A DNA stretch of 64,000 nucleotides from the NCBI GenBank assembly GCA_049446715.1, contig JBMTQX010000005.1:27216-91215 (forward strand). Direction: 5' to 3'. This document shows, one piece after another, positions 52,672 to 60,773 of the stretch (position 1 is its first letter; each line of letters opens with the position of its first letter). The notes under the pieces were generated by a model that was not told where the DNA came from, did no database searches, and was given only the letters and a program-made list of their open reading frames with translations. A program made the position numbers and the translations under genes. This stretch comes from Eutrophocola sp049446715. Lineage in GTDB: Bacteria; Pseudomonadota; Gammaproteobacteria; Pseudomonadales; Pseudohongiellaceae.

Positions 52672-53085
52672 ATGAAAACAGTAGCCAGTTCCATCAGAAA
52701 GAAAAAGGACGAGTCCAATATCGACCTGACACCCATGCTTGATGTGGTGTTCATTCTTCTGATTTTCTTTGTGGTCACGGCCTCCTTCCTGAAGGAAAAC
52801 GCCATGGATATTGAGGGCCAGGATCCGAACAACAATCCGCCGCCGCCTTCCAGCGACACTCCCCAGAACGTGCTGATTCAGATCGACTCGCGCAACCAGA
52901 TTTTCTTCAACCAGGAACGTGTTGATATTTCTGCCGTCCGCGCCCGTGTCGCATCAGCCAGGGCTGAAAACCCCAGCGCCTCTGTCATCATTCGCCCGGA
53001 CAAGCAGTCCAGTGCCGACATTCTGGTCAGATCCATGAATGCGGCCCGTGAGGCAGGTGTATCCACCATCTCTGTCATGGAGTAA
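52672..53085 (+). CDS. exbD: ExbD/TolR-family biopolymer transport protein
   Basis: The 137-residue protein has one membrane helix (MLDVVFILLIFFVVTASF) containing the essential channel aspartate Asp24 of the family. It then has a proline-rich linker (NNNPPPPSS) and a periplasmic domain ending ADILVRSMNAAREAGVSTISVME. ExbD forms the proton-driven motor with ExbB and TonB. AGGGGT is well placed before the ATG. Neither exbB nor an intact tonB is adjacent: the gene is bracketed by terminators and a structured leader, so it is a single-gene unit and must find its partners elsewhere. Confidence 0.92.
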   Translation: MKTVASSIRKKKDESNIDLTPMLDVVFILLIFFVVTASFLKENAMDIEGQDPNNNPPPPSSDTPQNVLIQIDSRNQIFFNQERVDISAVRARVASARAENPSASVIIRPDKQSSADILVRSMNAAREAGVSTISVME

Positions 53086-53130
53086 TGGTCTGGTCAGGGC
53101 ACGGCATGCCTGACATCAAGCAAGTTTTCG

Positions 53131-53160
53131 CAGCCCGGGTATATCCCGGGCTGTTTGTTT
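53131..53160 (+). terminator. Intrinsic terminator after exbD
   Basis: CAGCCCGGG and CCCGGGCTG form a 9-bp stem around TATAT, followed by TTTGTTT. Confidence 0.88.
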
Positions 53161-53219
53161 CACCAGCGACTGTTTTGAACCGCCTGACTCATTAACCATC
53201 AAACTGAGCGAGGTCTGTT

Positions 53220-53621
53220 ATGAATCTGGTCATCCTGATCATTGTTCTGGCCCTGATCGAATACATGGTCATTTCCTTCCGCACGGGTATGGCCCGCGTC
53301 AGGTACGGTGTCAAGGCACCTGCCGTCTCCGGGCATCACATGTTTGAACGTTATTTTCGGGTCCAGCAGAATACGCTGGAACAGATCATCGTGTTCATTC
53401 CTGCGCTGCTGTGTTTTTCCTGGACCGCCGAGAATATTGGTTGGCCCGGTTACTACATCGCCGCCGGCCTCGGCGTGATCTGGCTGATCGGGCGCTCCAT
53501 TTATTTCATCAGCTATGTGCGTGATCCGGATTCCCGCATGATGGGCTTCCTGATGACGATGGCCCCCACAGCCCTGATGCTGCTGGGCACACTCATCTGC
53601 ATTCTGATGGCACTGGTCTGA
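53220..53621 (+). CDS. MAPEG-family membrane protein
   Basis: The 133-residue protein has four membrane helices and the MAPEG signature ERYFRVQQNTLEQ between helices 1 and 2, which in human microsomal glutathione transferases and leukotriene C4 synthase binds glutathione. Bacterial members are poorly characterised and may have glutathione transferase or peroxidase activity. GAGG lies at good distance from the ATG. The aldolase-dehydrogenase gene starts four bases after its stop, so the two are in one transcript. Confidence 0.88.
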   Translation: MNLVILIIVLALIEYMVISFRTGMARVRYGVKAPAVSGHHMFERYFRVQQNTLEQIIVFIPALLCFSWTAENIGWPGYYIAAGLGVIWLIGRSIYFISYVRDPDSRMMGFLMTMAPTALMLLGTLICILMALV

Positions 53622-53625
53622 CGAC

Positions 53626-55605
53626 ATGCAAAGCCGCTGGAACGACAACGACGCTGCGCAGCACAGCCATGATGACCTGGCCCTGCGCGTATACACCTCA
53701 CGCCTGCTGGGCCAGGATGATGATCTTGTGCTGCACGGCGGTGGCAACACCTCGGTCAAGGGCACCTCGACCGACATCTTCGGCAATCGCCGCGACACCC
53801 TGTTCGTCAAGGGCTCCGGCTGGGACCTGAAAACCATCGAGGCACCGGGCTATGCGCCCTGTGATCTGGGTTACCTGCAGCAACTGGCGGCACTGGAGAC
53901 CCTGTCCGACAGCGAAATGATGCGCCAGCTACGGCTGTCACTGCTCGATCCCGCGGCGCCCACACCCTCCGTGGAAGCCATCCTGCATGCCATCATTCCC
54001 AGCAAGTTTGTTGACCATACCCACACGGACGCCGTGGTGGGGGTCAGCAATACCCCCGATGGCGAGCAGCATCTGCAGCAGCTGTTCGGGGACGAGGTCC
54101 TCATCCTGCCCTACATCATGCCGGGCTTTGTGCTGGCGCGGCAGGTTTACGAGCACACCCGCAATGTGGACTGGCGCCAGCTGAAAGGCATCTTCCTCAT
54201 GCATCACGGGCTGTTCACGTTCCATGATGATGCGCGAATCAGCTACGAGAACATGATTGCCCTGGTCAGTCGGGTGGAAGATTTCCTGACAAGCAAAAAC
54301 CTGTTTGAACAGCAGGCAACCGGGACTTTTGTGCCCAATGCTGATGACCTGTTGCAGCTGGCTGCCATGCGCAGGCAGGTCAGCGACCTGGCCGGGCGCG
54401 CCATGCTGGCCGGTGTCGATACCAGTGACCAGGCAGCGGGTTTCGCCAGCCTGCCCAACGTGGTCGGGATGGCCACACGCGGCCCCATTACTCCCGACCA
54501 CACGATCCACACCAAGCTGGTACCGGCGATTCTTGGCACCGATCCGGTGGCCGACATCAGCCTGTATGCCCGCGAATACCGCGAATACTTTGCCCGTCAT
54601 GATGACGGCAGCCTGACCTGCCTGGACCCGGCGCCGCGCTTCGCCGTGTGGCAGGGCAAGTCCCTGGTCAGCTTTGGACCAAACGTGAAACGCCTGCAGG
54701 TGGTGCGCGATATCAGCCGCCACACCATCAAGGCCATACAGTGGGGAGAAGGGCTCGGTGGCTGGCGCGCGCTGCCGGAGCAGGATCTGTTTGAGGTTGA
54801 ATACTGGGAACTGGAACAGGCCAAACTGAAAAAGGCCGGCACACCGCCACCCATGGAAGGCAAGGTGGCGCTGGTCACCGGTGCTGCATCAGGTATCGGC
54901 AAGGCCTGTGTGGAAGAACTGCTCAGGGCCGGTGCCTGCGTGCTGGCACTGGATATCGATGACGCGGTGACCACCCTGTTTGCCGGTGCCCAGGTGCTGG
55001 GCTTCACCTGCGATGTCACCGATGCCAATGCCGTCTCAGCGGCGGCGGCGCAAGCGGTCACCACCTTCGGCGGACTCGATATCGTGATCAGCAATGCCGG
55101 CACCTTTACACCCAGCAGTACGCTGGCGGAGATGAAGGACAGTGACTGGCAGAGTAGTCTGGCCCTGAACATGACCTCACATATGACGCTGCTGCGCACC
55201 ACCATTCCGTTCCTAAAGCAGGGCATTGATCCTGCCGTCGTTATGATTGCCTCGAAGAATGTGCCGGCACCGGGACCAGGAGCAGGGGCCTATTCTGCAG
55301 CCAAGGCCGGACTGACCCAGCTGGCCCGTGTGGCGGCCCTGGAACTGGGCGGTGATGGGATACGCGTCAACGTCCTGCACCCCAATGCCGTGTTCGACAC
55401 CGGCGTCTGGGACGAGGACACGCTGCAACAGCGCGCTGCCCACTACCGCCTGTCGGTGGAGGACTACAAGCAGAACAATGTCCTGCGCAAGGAAGTCACC
55501 AGTAGTGACGTGGCCCGCTTGGCCTGCCTGTTTGCCGGCCCCGATACCGCCTGCACGACCGGTGCCCAGGTCCCCGTCGATGGCGGCAACGACCGCGTTA
55601 TTTAG
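53626..55605 (+). CDS. Bifunctional class II aldolase / short-chain dehydrogenase
   Basis: The 659-residue fusion begins with a class II aldolase domain (about residues 1-400) showing LVLHGGGNTSVKG, zinc ligands His131 and His133 in DHTHTD, and LMHHGLFTF near 191-199. The second half is a short-chain dehydrogenase with the cofactor motif LVTGAASGIG, SNAGTF, and the catalytic Tyr556 and Lys560 in YSAAK. Relatives include RhaD-type rhamnulose-1-phosphate aldolase/lactaldehyde dehydrogenases. No sugar genes surround it; mtnA lies 258 bases downstream, so a 5-methylthioribulose-1-phosphate substrate is possible (inference). It follows the MAPEG gene by four bases. Confidence 0.88.
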   Translation: MQSRWNDNDAAQHSHDDLALRVYTSRLLGQDDDLVLHGGGNTSVKGTSTDIFGNRRDTLFVKGSGWDLKTIEAPGYAPCDLGYLQQLAALETLSDSEMMRQLRLSLLDPAAPTPSVEAILHAIIPSKFVDHTHTDAVVGVSNTPDGEQHLQQLFGDEVLILPYIMPGFVLARQVYEHTRNVDWRQLKGIFLMHHGLFTFHDDARISYENMIALVSRVEDFLTSKNLFEQQATGTFVPNADDLLQLAAMRRQVSDLAGRAMLAGVDTSDQAAGFASLPNVVGMATRGPITPDHTIHTKLVPAILGTDPVADISLYAREYREYFARHDDGSLTCLDPAPRFAVWQGKSLVSFGPNVKRLQVVRDISRHTIKAIQWGEGLGGWRALPEQDLFEVEYWELEQAKLKKAGTPPPMEGKVALVTGAASGIGKACVEELLRAGACVLALDIDDAVTTLFAGAQVLGFTCDVTDANAVSAAAAQAVTTFGGLDIVISNAGTFTPSSTLAEMKDSDWQSSLALNMTSHMTLLRTTIPFLKQGIDPAVVMIASKNVPAPGPGAGAYSAAKAGLTQLARVAALELGGDGIRVNVLHPNAVFDTGVWDEDTLQQRAAHYRLSVEDYKQNNVLRKEVTSSDVARLACLFAGPDTACTTGAQVPVDGGNDRVI

Positions 55606-55614
55606 CACTTAGAT

Positions 55615-55650
55615 GTAGGTTGGGATAGGCGCGCTGCCGCGTTTGTCGAC
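55615..55650 (+). repeat. REP-like palindrome after the aldolase fusion gene
   Basis: GTAGGTTGGGATAGGCGCG then GCCGCGTTTGTCGAC keeps the GTAG head and the overall stem length but has diverged in the inner stem. It begins nine bases after the stop codon. Confidence 0.6.
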
Positions 55651-55659
55651 AACAAGAAC

Positions 55660-55815
55660 GAGGAAGGGATACAGGGAGTCAAGGAGGAAGGGGCGTATTG
55701 CCAAGACGGCCAGATCTGCGTTGTGTATCCAGGCTTACTGACAGTTGAAACCGAGACCTCATCTCAAAGGTTTACTTGCCGCCCCTTCCTCCTTGACTCC
55801 CTTTCTCCCTTCATC
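55660..55815. repeat. 36-bp inverted repeat around an 84-base loop
   Basis: The segment 55673-55695 (AGGGAGTCAAGGAGGAAGG then GGCG) is the exact reverse complement of 55780-55802. Allowing four mismatches, the match extends to 55660-55695 against 55780-55815. One arm is almost pure purine. The loop holds no gene. In RNA this would form a long hairpin that ends 48 bases before the mtnA start. Confidence 0.85.
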
Positions 55816-55863
55816 GACCCAAAAAATCACGGCATGCTGACGGCCGAAAATATTTAAAAAAAG

Positions 55864-56937
55864 ATGAAAGTCCAAAACCGCCATTTCCGCACCATCTGGT
55901 TCGATGAATCCGACGGCTCCGTCAAGGTCATTGACCAGACCCGCCTGCCGCATTTCTTTGACATCATCACGCTGCATACCCTGGCCGATGCCTGTCATGC
56001 CATTCGGCATATGCAGGTGCGCGGTGCACCGCTGATCGGGGCCACGGCCGCCTATGGCATGTACCTGGCATTGCGCGAAGGCCATACCGATCCGGCGCTG
56101 GCGGCGACACAACTGGCGGCAACGCGGCCGACTGCCGTGAACCTGCAGTGGGCGCTGTCCCGTGTGCTGGATGGCACTGCGGGTGAAGCAACGGTGACAG
56201 CGCAGACGGATAAAGCGCTGGCCATTGCGCACGCGATCAGCGAAGAAGACGTTGCGCACTGCACGGCCATTGGTCAGCACGGCGTTGCGCTGATCAGGCA
56301 GCTCGCGGGAGCTGCTAACCGGCCGGTCAATATCCTGACCCATTGCAATGCCGGCTGGTTGGCCACCGTGGATCGGGGTACAGCGCTGGCGCCGGTGTAC
56401 CAGGCCTGGGAAGAGGGCATATCGCTGCATGTGTGGGTTGATGAAACCCGTCCGCGCAACCAGGGCGCCAGTCTGACCGCGTGGGAATTGCTGCAGGAAG
56501 GCATTCCGCACACCGTGATCAGCGACAACACCGGGGGACACCTGATGCAGGCCGGTCGGGTAGACCTGTGCCTGGTCGGCAGTGACCGCACCACCTGGCG
56601 CGGCAATGTCTGCAACAAGATCGGCACCTACCTGAAAGCCCTGGCTGCCCACGACAACCAGGTGCCGTTTTACGCCGCCGTGCCGGTCTCTAGTATCGAC
56701 TGGGACTCCGATGAAATTCCCATCGAGGAACGCGATGGCGGAGAAATCGCGGCGATTCAGGGTCTAAATGCGCAGGGAAAGCTTGATACCGTAAAATTAC
56801 TGCCTGAGGGCAGTGCAGCGCTGAACGTAGCTTTTGATATCACCCCCTCACGTCTGGTCACTGGCTTGATCACCGAGCACGGTGTCTTCGACGCCGATGA
56901 AGCCGGGTTGGCTGCGCTGAAAGCCAAGCTTTTCTAA
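55864..56937 (+). CDS. mtnA: Methylthioribose-1-phosphate isomerase
   Basis: MtnA converts 5-methylthioribose-1-phosphate to methylthioribulose-1-phosphate in methionine salvage. The 357-residue protein shows QVRGAPLIGATAAYG near 51-65, the catalytic Cys161 in THCNAGWLATV and Asp241 in VGSDRTTWRGNVCNKIGTY. Its length is a little above the family norm. The following steps (mtnB, C, D) are not in the window. The preceding gene encodes a class II aldolase fusion, an alternative way to process the product. No strong ribosome binding site is visible; an A-rich stretch precedes the ATG. Confidence 0.94.
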   Translation: MKVQNRHFRTIWFDESDGSVKVIDQTRLPHFFDIITLHTLADACHAIRHMQVRGAPLIGATAAYGMYLALREGHTDPALAATQLAATRPTAVNLQWALSRVLDGTAGEATVTAQTDKALAIAHAISEEDVAHCTAIGQHGVALIRQLAGAANRPVNILTHCNAGWLATVDRGTALAPVYQAWEEGISLHVWVDETRPRNQGASLTAWELLQEGIPHTVISDNTGGHLMQAGRVDLCLVGSDRTTWRGNVCNKIGTYLKALAAHDNQVPFYAAVPVSSIDWDSDEIPIEERDGGEIAAIQGLNAQGKLDTVKLLPEGSAALNVAFDITPSRLVTGLITEHGVFDADEAGLAALKAKLF

Positions 56938-56944
56938 AAGCAGG

Positions 56945-57021
56945 GGCAAGAGGCAAGAGGCAAGAGGCAAGAGGCAAGGGGCAAGGGGCAAGAGGTCAGA
57001 GGTGAGAGGTGAGAGGTGAGA
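56945..57021 (+). repeat. Eleven-unit heptamer tract (GGCAAGA / GGTGAGA)
   Basis: Four GGCAAGA, two GGCAAGG, one GGCAAGA, one GGTCAGA and three GGTGAGA units follow each other without interruption, starting eight bases after the mtnA stop. The reverse complement of the same heptamer occurs four times at 57233-57260, inside the signal-peptide codons of the next gene. Confidence 0.9.
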
Positions 57022-57215
57022 GGAGAGTACTTTTGCTGCGGTAGGCATCAGGTAGCAGGGGGTTCACTTAAACATACAGGAAGGGCTTAAGCCGCGAATG
57101 GGACTTAATAGAAATTGAACGACATCACGGACACAGGAGGAAAACCTGTCTCCGTAAGCCCAAAACCATTTACCATGAAACCACAATGACCACTATTCCA
57201 GAAAAGCTCAATACC

Positions 57216-57983
57216 ATGGCGAAAATATCCCTCCTTGCCTCTTGCCTCTTGTCTCTTGCCACTCTTTCTTTCCCGACCCTGGCCGCCGATGAATCGTTCA
57301 AGGTCTACGGCTACGAAATCGTGAAAACCTACCCCCACGATGACAACGCCTTCACCCAGGGGTTGGTGATTCATGACGGCAAGCTCTACGAGAGCACCGG
57401 GCGTAACGGCCAGTCCGGTATTCGCCTGGTCGACCTGGAAAGTGGCGATCTTTTGGAGCGCAAAAACCTGGCGAGCCGGTTTTTCGGTGAAGGGATCACC
57501 ATTCTCAATGACAAGATCTACCAGCTCACCTGGCAGGCCCAGCTCGGGTTTGTCTACGACCTGGACACCTTCGTGCAAGAAAAATCCTTTTACGTGCCCG
57601 GGGAAGGCTGGGGCATTACCGATGATGGTGAACAGCTCATCATGAGTGATGGCACTCCCGAACTGCGCTTTCTCGACCCGGAGACGTTGCAGGAAACTCA
57701 TCGTGTCCAGGTCACCGCCAATGGCACCCCGATCACCTACCTGAACGAGCTGGAATACATCAACGGCGAAGTCTGGGCCAATGTCTGGTACCAGGACATC
57801 ATCGTGCGCATCGACCCGGCAACCGGCAATGTCACCGGCGTCGTCAACCTGATGGGCCTGCATCCGGAGCGCCGCACCCGCGATGAAGTGCTTAACGGCA
57901 TCGCCTGGGATGAAGCGACCGGCAAGATTTACGTGACCGGCAAGCTGTGGTCCGCCCTGTACGAGATCACCGTGACCGAATGA
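57216..57983 (+). CDS. Glutaminyl-peptide cyclotransferase (bacterial/plant type)
   Basis: This secreted beta-propeller protein belongs to the plant/bacterial glutaminyl cyclase family, which forms N-terminal pyroglutamate. Visible blocks are YPHDDNAFTQGLV, YESTGRNGQSGIR, FFGEGITIL, GEGWGITDDGEQLIMSDG, LNELEYINGEVWANVW and LNGIAWDEATGKIYVTGK, which carry the family's conserved acidic and Trp residues. The ATG at 57216 gives a clean signal peptide (ISLLASCLLSLATLS); an ATG at 57186 adds ten residues. The signal-peptide codons are built from four TCTTGCC-like heptamers. The stop overlaps the next gene by four bases. Confidence 0.92.
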   Translation: MAKISLLASCLLSLATLSFPTLAADESFKVYGYEIVKTYPHDDNAFTQGLVIHDGKLYESTGRNGQSGIRLVDLESGDLLERKNLASRFFGEGITILNDKIYQLTWQAQLGFVYDLDTFVQEKSFYVPGEGWGITDDGEQLIMSDGTPELRFLDPETLQETHRVQVTANGTPITYLNELEYINGEVWANVWYQDIIVRIDPATGNVTGVVNLMGLHPERRTRDEVLNGIAWDEATGKIYVTGKLWSALYEITVTE

Positions 57984-58411
57984 GCTGGCTGCAAAAGCAC
58001 ATTACCCTGCGCCCGTACCCCCGCGGCTTTCATCTGGTCACCCGCGAACTGCTCGACCAGCTGCCGGAAATGGCCAGTTACCGAACCGGCCGCGCCCATT
58101 TCTTCCTGCAACACACTTCCGCCTCACTCAGCATCAACGAAAACGCCGATGCCACCGTGCGCCAGGACCTCGAACAGCACCTGAACGTGCTGGCCCCGGA
58201 AGACGCGCCGCATTACGTCCACACCTACGAAGGCCCGGATGACATGCCTGCCCATATCAAGTCCGCCCTGGTGGGCTGCGAAGTCACTGTCCCGGTCAGC
58301 CAGGGTCGCCTTGCCCTGGGGACGTGGCAGGGCATTTACCTGGGCGAGCATCGTGATCATGGCGGGCCGCGCTCAGTGGTGGTGACCCTGGACGGGGAGA
58401 CGTACATCTGA
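57980..58411 (+). CDS. YjbQ/UPF0047-family protein
   Basis: The 143-residue protein has the UPF0047 signature: FFLQHTSASLSINENAD near the middle, and GTWQGIYLGEHRDHGGPR near the C terminus. His and Glu residues in these blocks form a metal-like site. E. coli YjbQ has weak thiamine-phosphate synthase activity, but the physiological role is unclear. The ATG at 57980 overlaps the cyclase stop (ATGA) and its own stop overlaps the next start (TGATG), so all three genes are tightly coupled. It has no signal peptide, unlike both neighbours. Confidence 0.9.
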   Translation: MSWLQKHITLRPYPRGFHLVTRELLDQLPEMASYRTGRAHFFLQHTSASLSINENADATVRQDLEQHLNVLAPEDAPHYVHTYEGPDDMPAHIKSALVGCEVTVPVSQGRLALGTWQGIYLGEHRDHGGPRSVVVTLDGETYI

Positions 58412-59478
58412 TGCGCACTAGGCTCATCATCATGGCTGTGCTGGTGCTGGTGCTGTCGCTGGCAGCCTGCAACACGGTCTATTTCTACGGCCAGGCGGTC
58501 ACCGGTCAGCTCAATATCCTAATGCGCCGCGAAAATATCGAGAAACTGCTCGACGATCCGGAAACCGATCCTGTCCTGCGCGAGCAACTGAACACCATCC
58601 TGGATATCCGCACCTTTGCTGAAGCCGAGATGGCCCTGCCCGTGGAAGACAACTTCGCCACCTATGCCGATGTTGGCCGACCCTACGTGGTCTGGAACGT
58701 GTTTGCCGCCCACGAGTTTTCCCTGGACCGCAAGAACTGGTGCTATCCCATTGCCGGCTGTGTCAGCTACCGCGGTTATTTTTCGGAAGACGCGGCGCGC
58801 AAGTATGCGGCTGAACTGGCTGAAGACGGCTTCGATGTCTGGGTCGGGGGTGTTGCGGCCTATTCCACGCTGGGCTGGTTTGCCGACTCGGTCCTGAACA
58901 CGGTCATCAACCGCGACGATTACCGGCTGGCGGCGCTGCTGTTTCATGAACTGGCGCACCAGGTAGTCTATGTGCCCGGCGATACCCAGTTCAACGAAAG
59001 CTTTGCCACGGCCGTGGAAATGGAAGGCCTGAAGCGCTGGCTGTCCCGCAGTCGCGATGCCGGTGAGGTGGATGCCGTGGTGGCCAATGCCACGCGTGAA
59101 AAGGCCTACCGGGAGCAGTTTGTGGCCCTGGTGCAGTCCTACCTGCCCAGGCTAAACACCCTCTATGACAGTGGTATGCCGGAAGCCGATATGCGCCGGG
59201 AAAAGGCCGCCCTGTTTGATACCATGCGCCAGGACTATGCCGTCATGAAAGCAGACTGGCAGGGCTACAACGCCTACGATGCCTGGTTTGCCGACGAGAT
59301 CAACAACGCCAAGATCAACACCATCGGCACCTACTTCAATCACGTGCCGGCCTTTGATGCGCTACTGGTGGAAAGTGGTGGTGACCTGCCCACCTTTTAC
59401 ACGCGTGTTGCCGAGCTGGGCACCATGCCCCGGGAAGACCGCCACGCCCGGCTGGAGAGCCTGGGCATGGCCGACTGA
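58411..59478 (+). CDS. Lipoprotein aminopeptidase (PF10023-type zinc protease)
   Basis: The 355-residue protein begins with a lipoprotein signal peptide (VLVLSLAAC, Cys20 as lipidation site) and carries a zinc-protease motif FHELAHQ with His179, Glu180 and His183. The third ligand is likely the Glu in NESFATAVE. It matches the putative aminopeptidase family common in proteobacteria. It would sit in the outer or inner membrane facing the periplasm. It is the last gene of the cyclase-YjbQ-aminopeptidase operon, which suggests a shared role in handling N termini of periplasmic peptides (inference). Confidence 0.88.
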   Translation: MRTRLIIMAVLVLVLSLAACNTVYFYGQAVTGQLNILMRRENIEKLLDDPETDPVLREQLNTILDIRTFAEAEMALPVEDNFATYADVGRPYVVWNVFAAHEFSLDRKNWCYPIAGCVSYRGYFSEDAARKYAAELAEDGFDVWVGGVAAYSTLGWFADSVLNTVINRDDYRLAALLFHELAHQVVYVPGDTQFNESFATAVEMEGLKRWLSRSRDAGEVDAVVANATREKAYREQFVALVQSYLPRLNTLYDSGMPEADMRREKAALFDTMRQDYAVMKADWQGYNAYDAWFADEINNAKINTIGTYFNHVPAFDALLVESGGDLPTFYTRVAELGTMPREDRHARLESLGMAD

Positions 59479-59554
59479 AGCCGCGGCTGTTGGTGCCGGC
59501 TGTGCTAGAATTCGCGACCATAACGTTATTACAAGAAATGCCAGGGAAATCCTT

Positions 59555-60745
59555 ATGATCATCAAGCCCCGTGTCCGCGGTTTCATGTGTATCACCACCC
59601 ATCCGGTCGGCTGTGAAGCCAACGTCAAACGCCAGATCGAGTACGTCAGGGATCATGGCGCCGTCGAAGGCGGTCCGAAGAAAGTCCTCGTGATCGGTGC
59701 GTCTACCGGCTATGGCCTGGCCTCACGTATCACCGCGGCCTTTGGCAGCGGCGCTGCTACCCTGGGCGTGTTCTTTGAAAAGGAAGGCTCCGAGAGCAAA
59801 CCCGGTTCGGCCGGCTGGTACAACTCGGCGGCGTTCCACAAGTTTGCCGAGGAAGAGGGCCTGTACGCCAAGAGCATCAACGGCGATGCCTTTTCCGACG
59901 AGATCAAGCAGAAGACCATCGACACCATCAAGGCCGACTTGGGCCAGGTGGACCTGGTGGTGTATTCGCTGGCATCCCCGCGCCGCACGCACCCGAAAAC
60001 CGGTGAGGTGCACAACTCCACCCTGAAACCCATCGGCAAGGACATCACCATGCGCGGCATTAACACCGACAAGGTGCAGATCCAGCAAATGTCCGTGCCC
60101 GCGGCTACCGATGAGGAAATTGCCAACACCGTCGCCGTCATGGGCGGCGAAGACTGGCAGATGTGGATCGATGCCCTCAAAGCCGCCGGCGTGCTGGCCG
60201 AAGGCTGCAAGACCACCGCCTACACCTATCTGGGCGCCGAGCTGACCTGGGACATTTACTGGAACGGCACCATTGGTGCTGCCAAGAAAGACCTGGACCA
60301 GAAGGCCGCCGCCATCAACAAATCCCTGGCTGATCTGGGCGGTGAAGGCCGTGTGTCTGTTCTGAAAGCCGTGGTGACCCAGGCCTCATCGGCCATTCCC
60401 ATCATGCCGCTGTACCTCTCATTGCTGTTCAAGGTGATGAAAGAGAAGGGCACCCATGAGGGCTGTATCGAGCAGGTGGACCTGTTGTTTCGTGAGAGTC
60501 TCTATGGCGCATCACCGCGCCTGGACGACGAGGGCCGCTGGCGCGCGGATTACAAGGAACTGGAACCGGAAGTACAGAAAGCCGTCGCCGATCACTGGGG
60601 CGAGGTCGACACCGACAACATCCATGAGATGACCGACTTCGACGGCTACATGGCCGAGTTTCTCAGCCTGTTCGGTTTCCAGGTGAAAGGTGTCGATTAC
60701 GATGCCGATGTGAACACGCACGTGCCCATCAAGCACCTGGTGTAA
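59555..60745 (+). CDS. fabV: Trans-2-enoyl-ACP/CoA reductase FabV
   Basis: FabV is a triclosan-resistant enoyl reductase of fatty acid synthesis. The 396-residue protein starts MIIKPRVRGFMC and has the Rossmann motif VIGASTGYGLASRI, then VYSLASPRRTHP, and the characteristic Y-x8-K active site in YWNGTIGAAK. Its C-terminal end contains EMTDFDGYMAEFLSLFGF. The frame is open 276 bases upstream into the aminopeptidase gene, but this ATG, with CAGGGA ahead of it, is clearly the start. It converges on the Trp-rich gene. No fabI is visible in the window. Confidence 0.96.
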   Translation: MIIKPRVRGFMCITTHPVGCEANVKRQIEYVRDHGAVEGGPKKVLVIGASTGYGLASRITAAFGSGAATLGVFFEKEGSESKPGSAGWYNSAAFHKFAEEEGLYAKSINGDAFSDEIKQKTIDTIKADLGQVDLVVYSLASPRRTHPKTGEVHNSTLKPIGKDITMRGINTDKVQIQQMSVPAATDEEIANTVAVMGGEDWQMWIDALKAAGVLAEGCKTTAYTYLGAELTWDIYWNGTIGAAKKDLDQKAAAINKSLADLGGEGRVSVLKAVVTQASSAIPIMPLYLSLLFKVMKEKGTHEGCIEQVDLLFRESLYGASPRLDDEGRWRADYKELEPEVQKAVADHWGEVDTDNIHEMTDFDGYMAEFLSLFGFQVKGVDYDADVNTHVPIKHLV

Positions 60746-60773
60746 CAGTCCATGCCACGCATCGCGCGTGACA

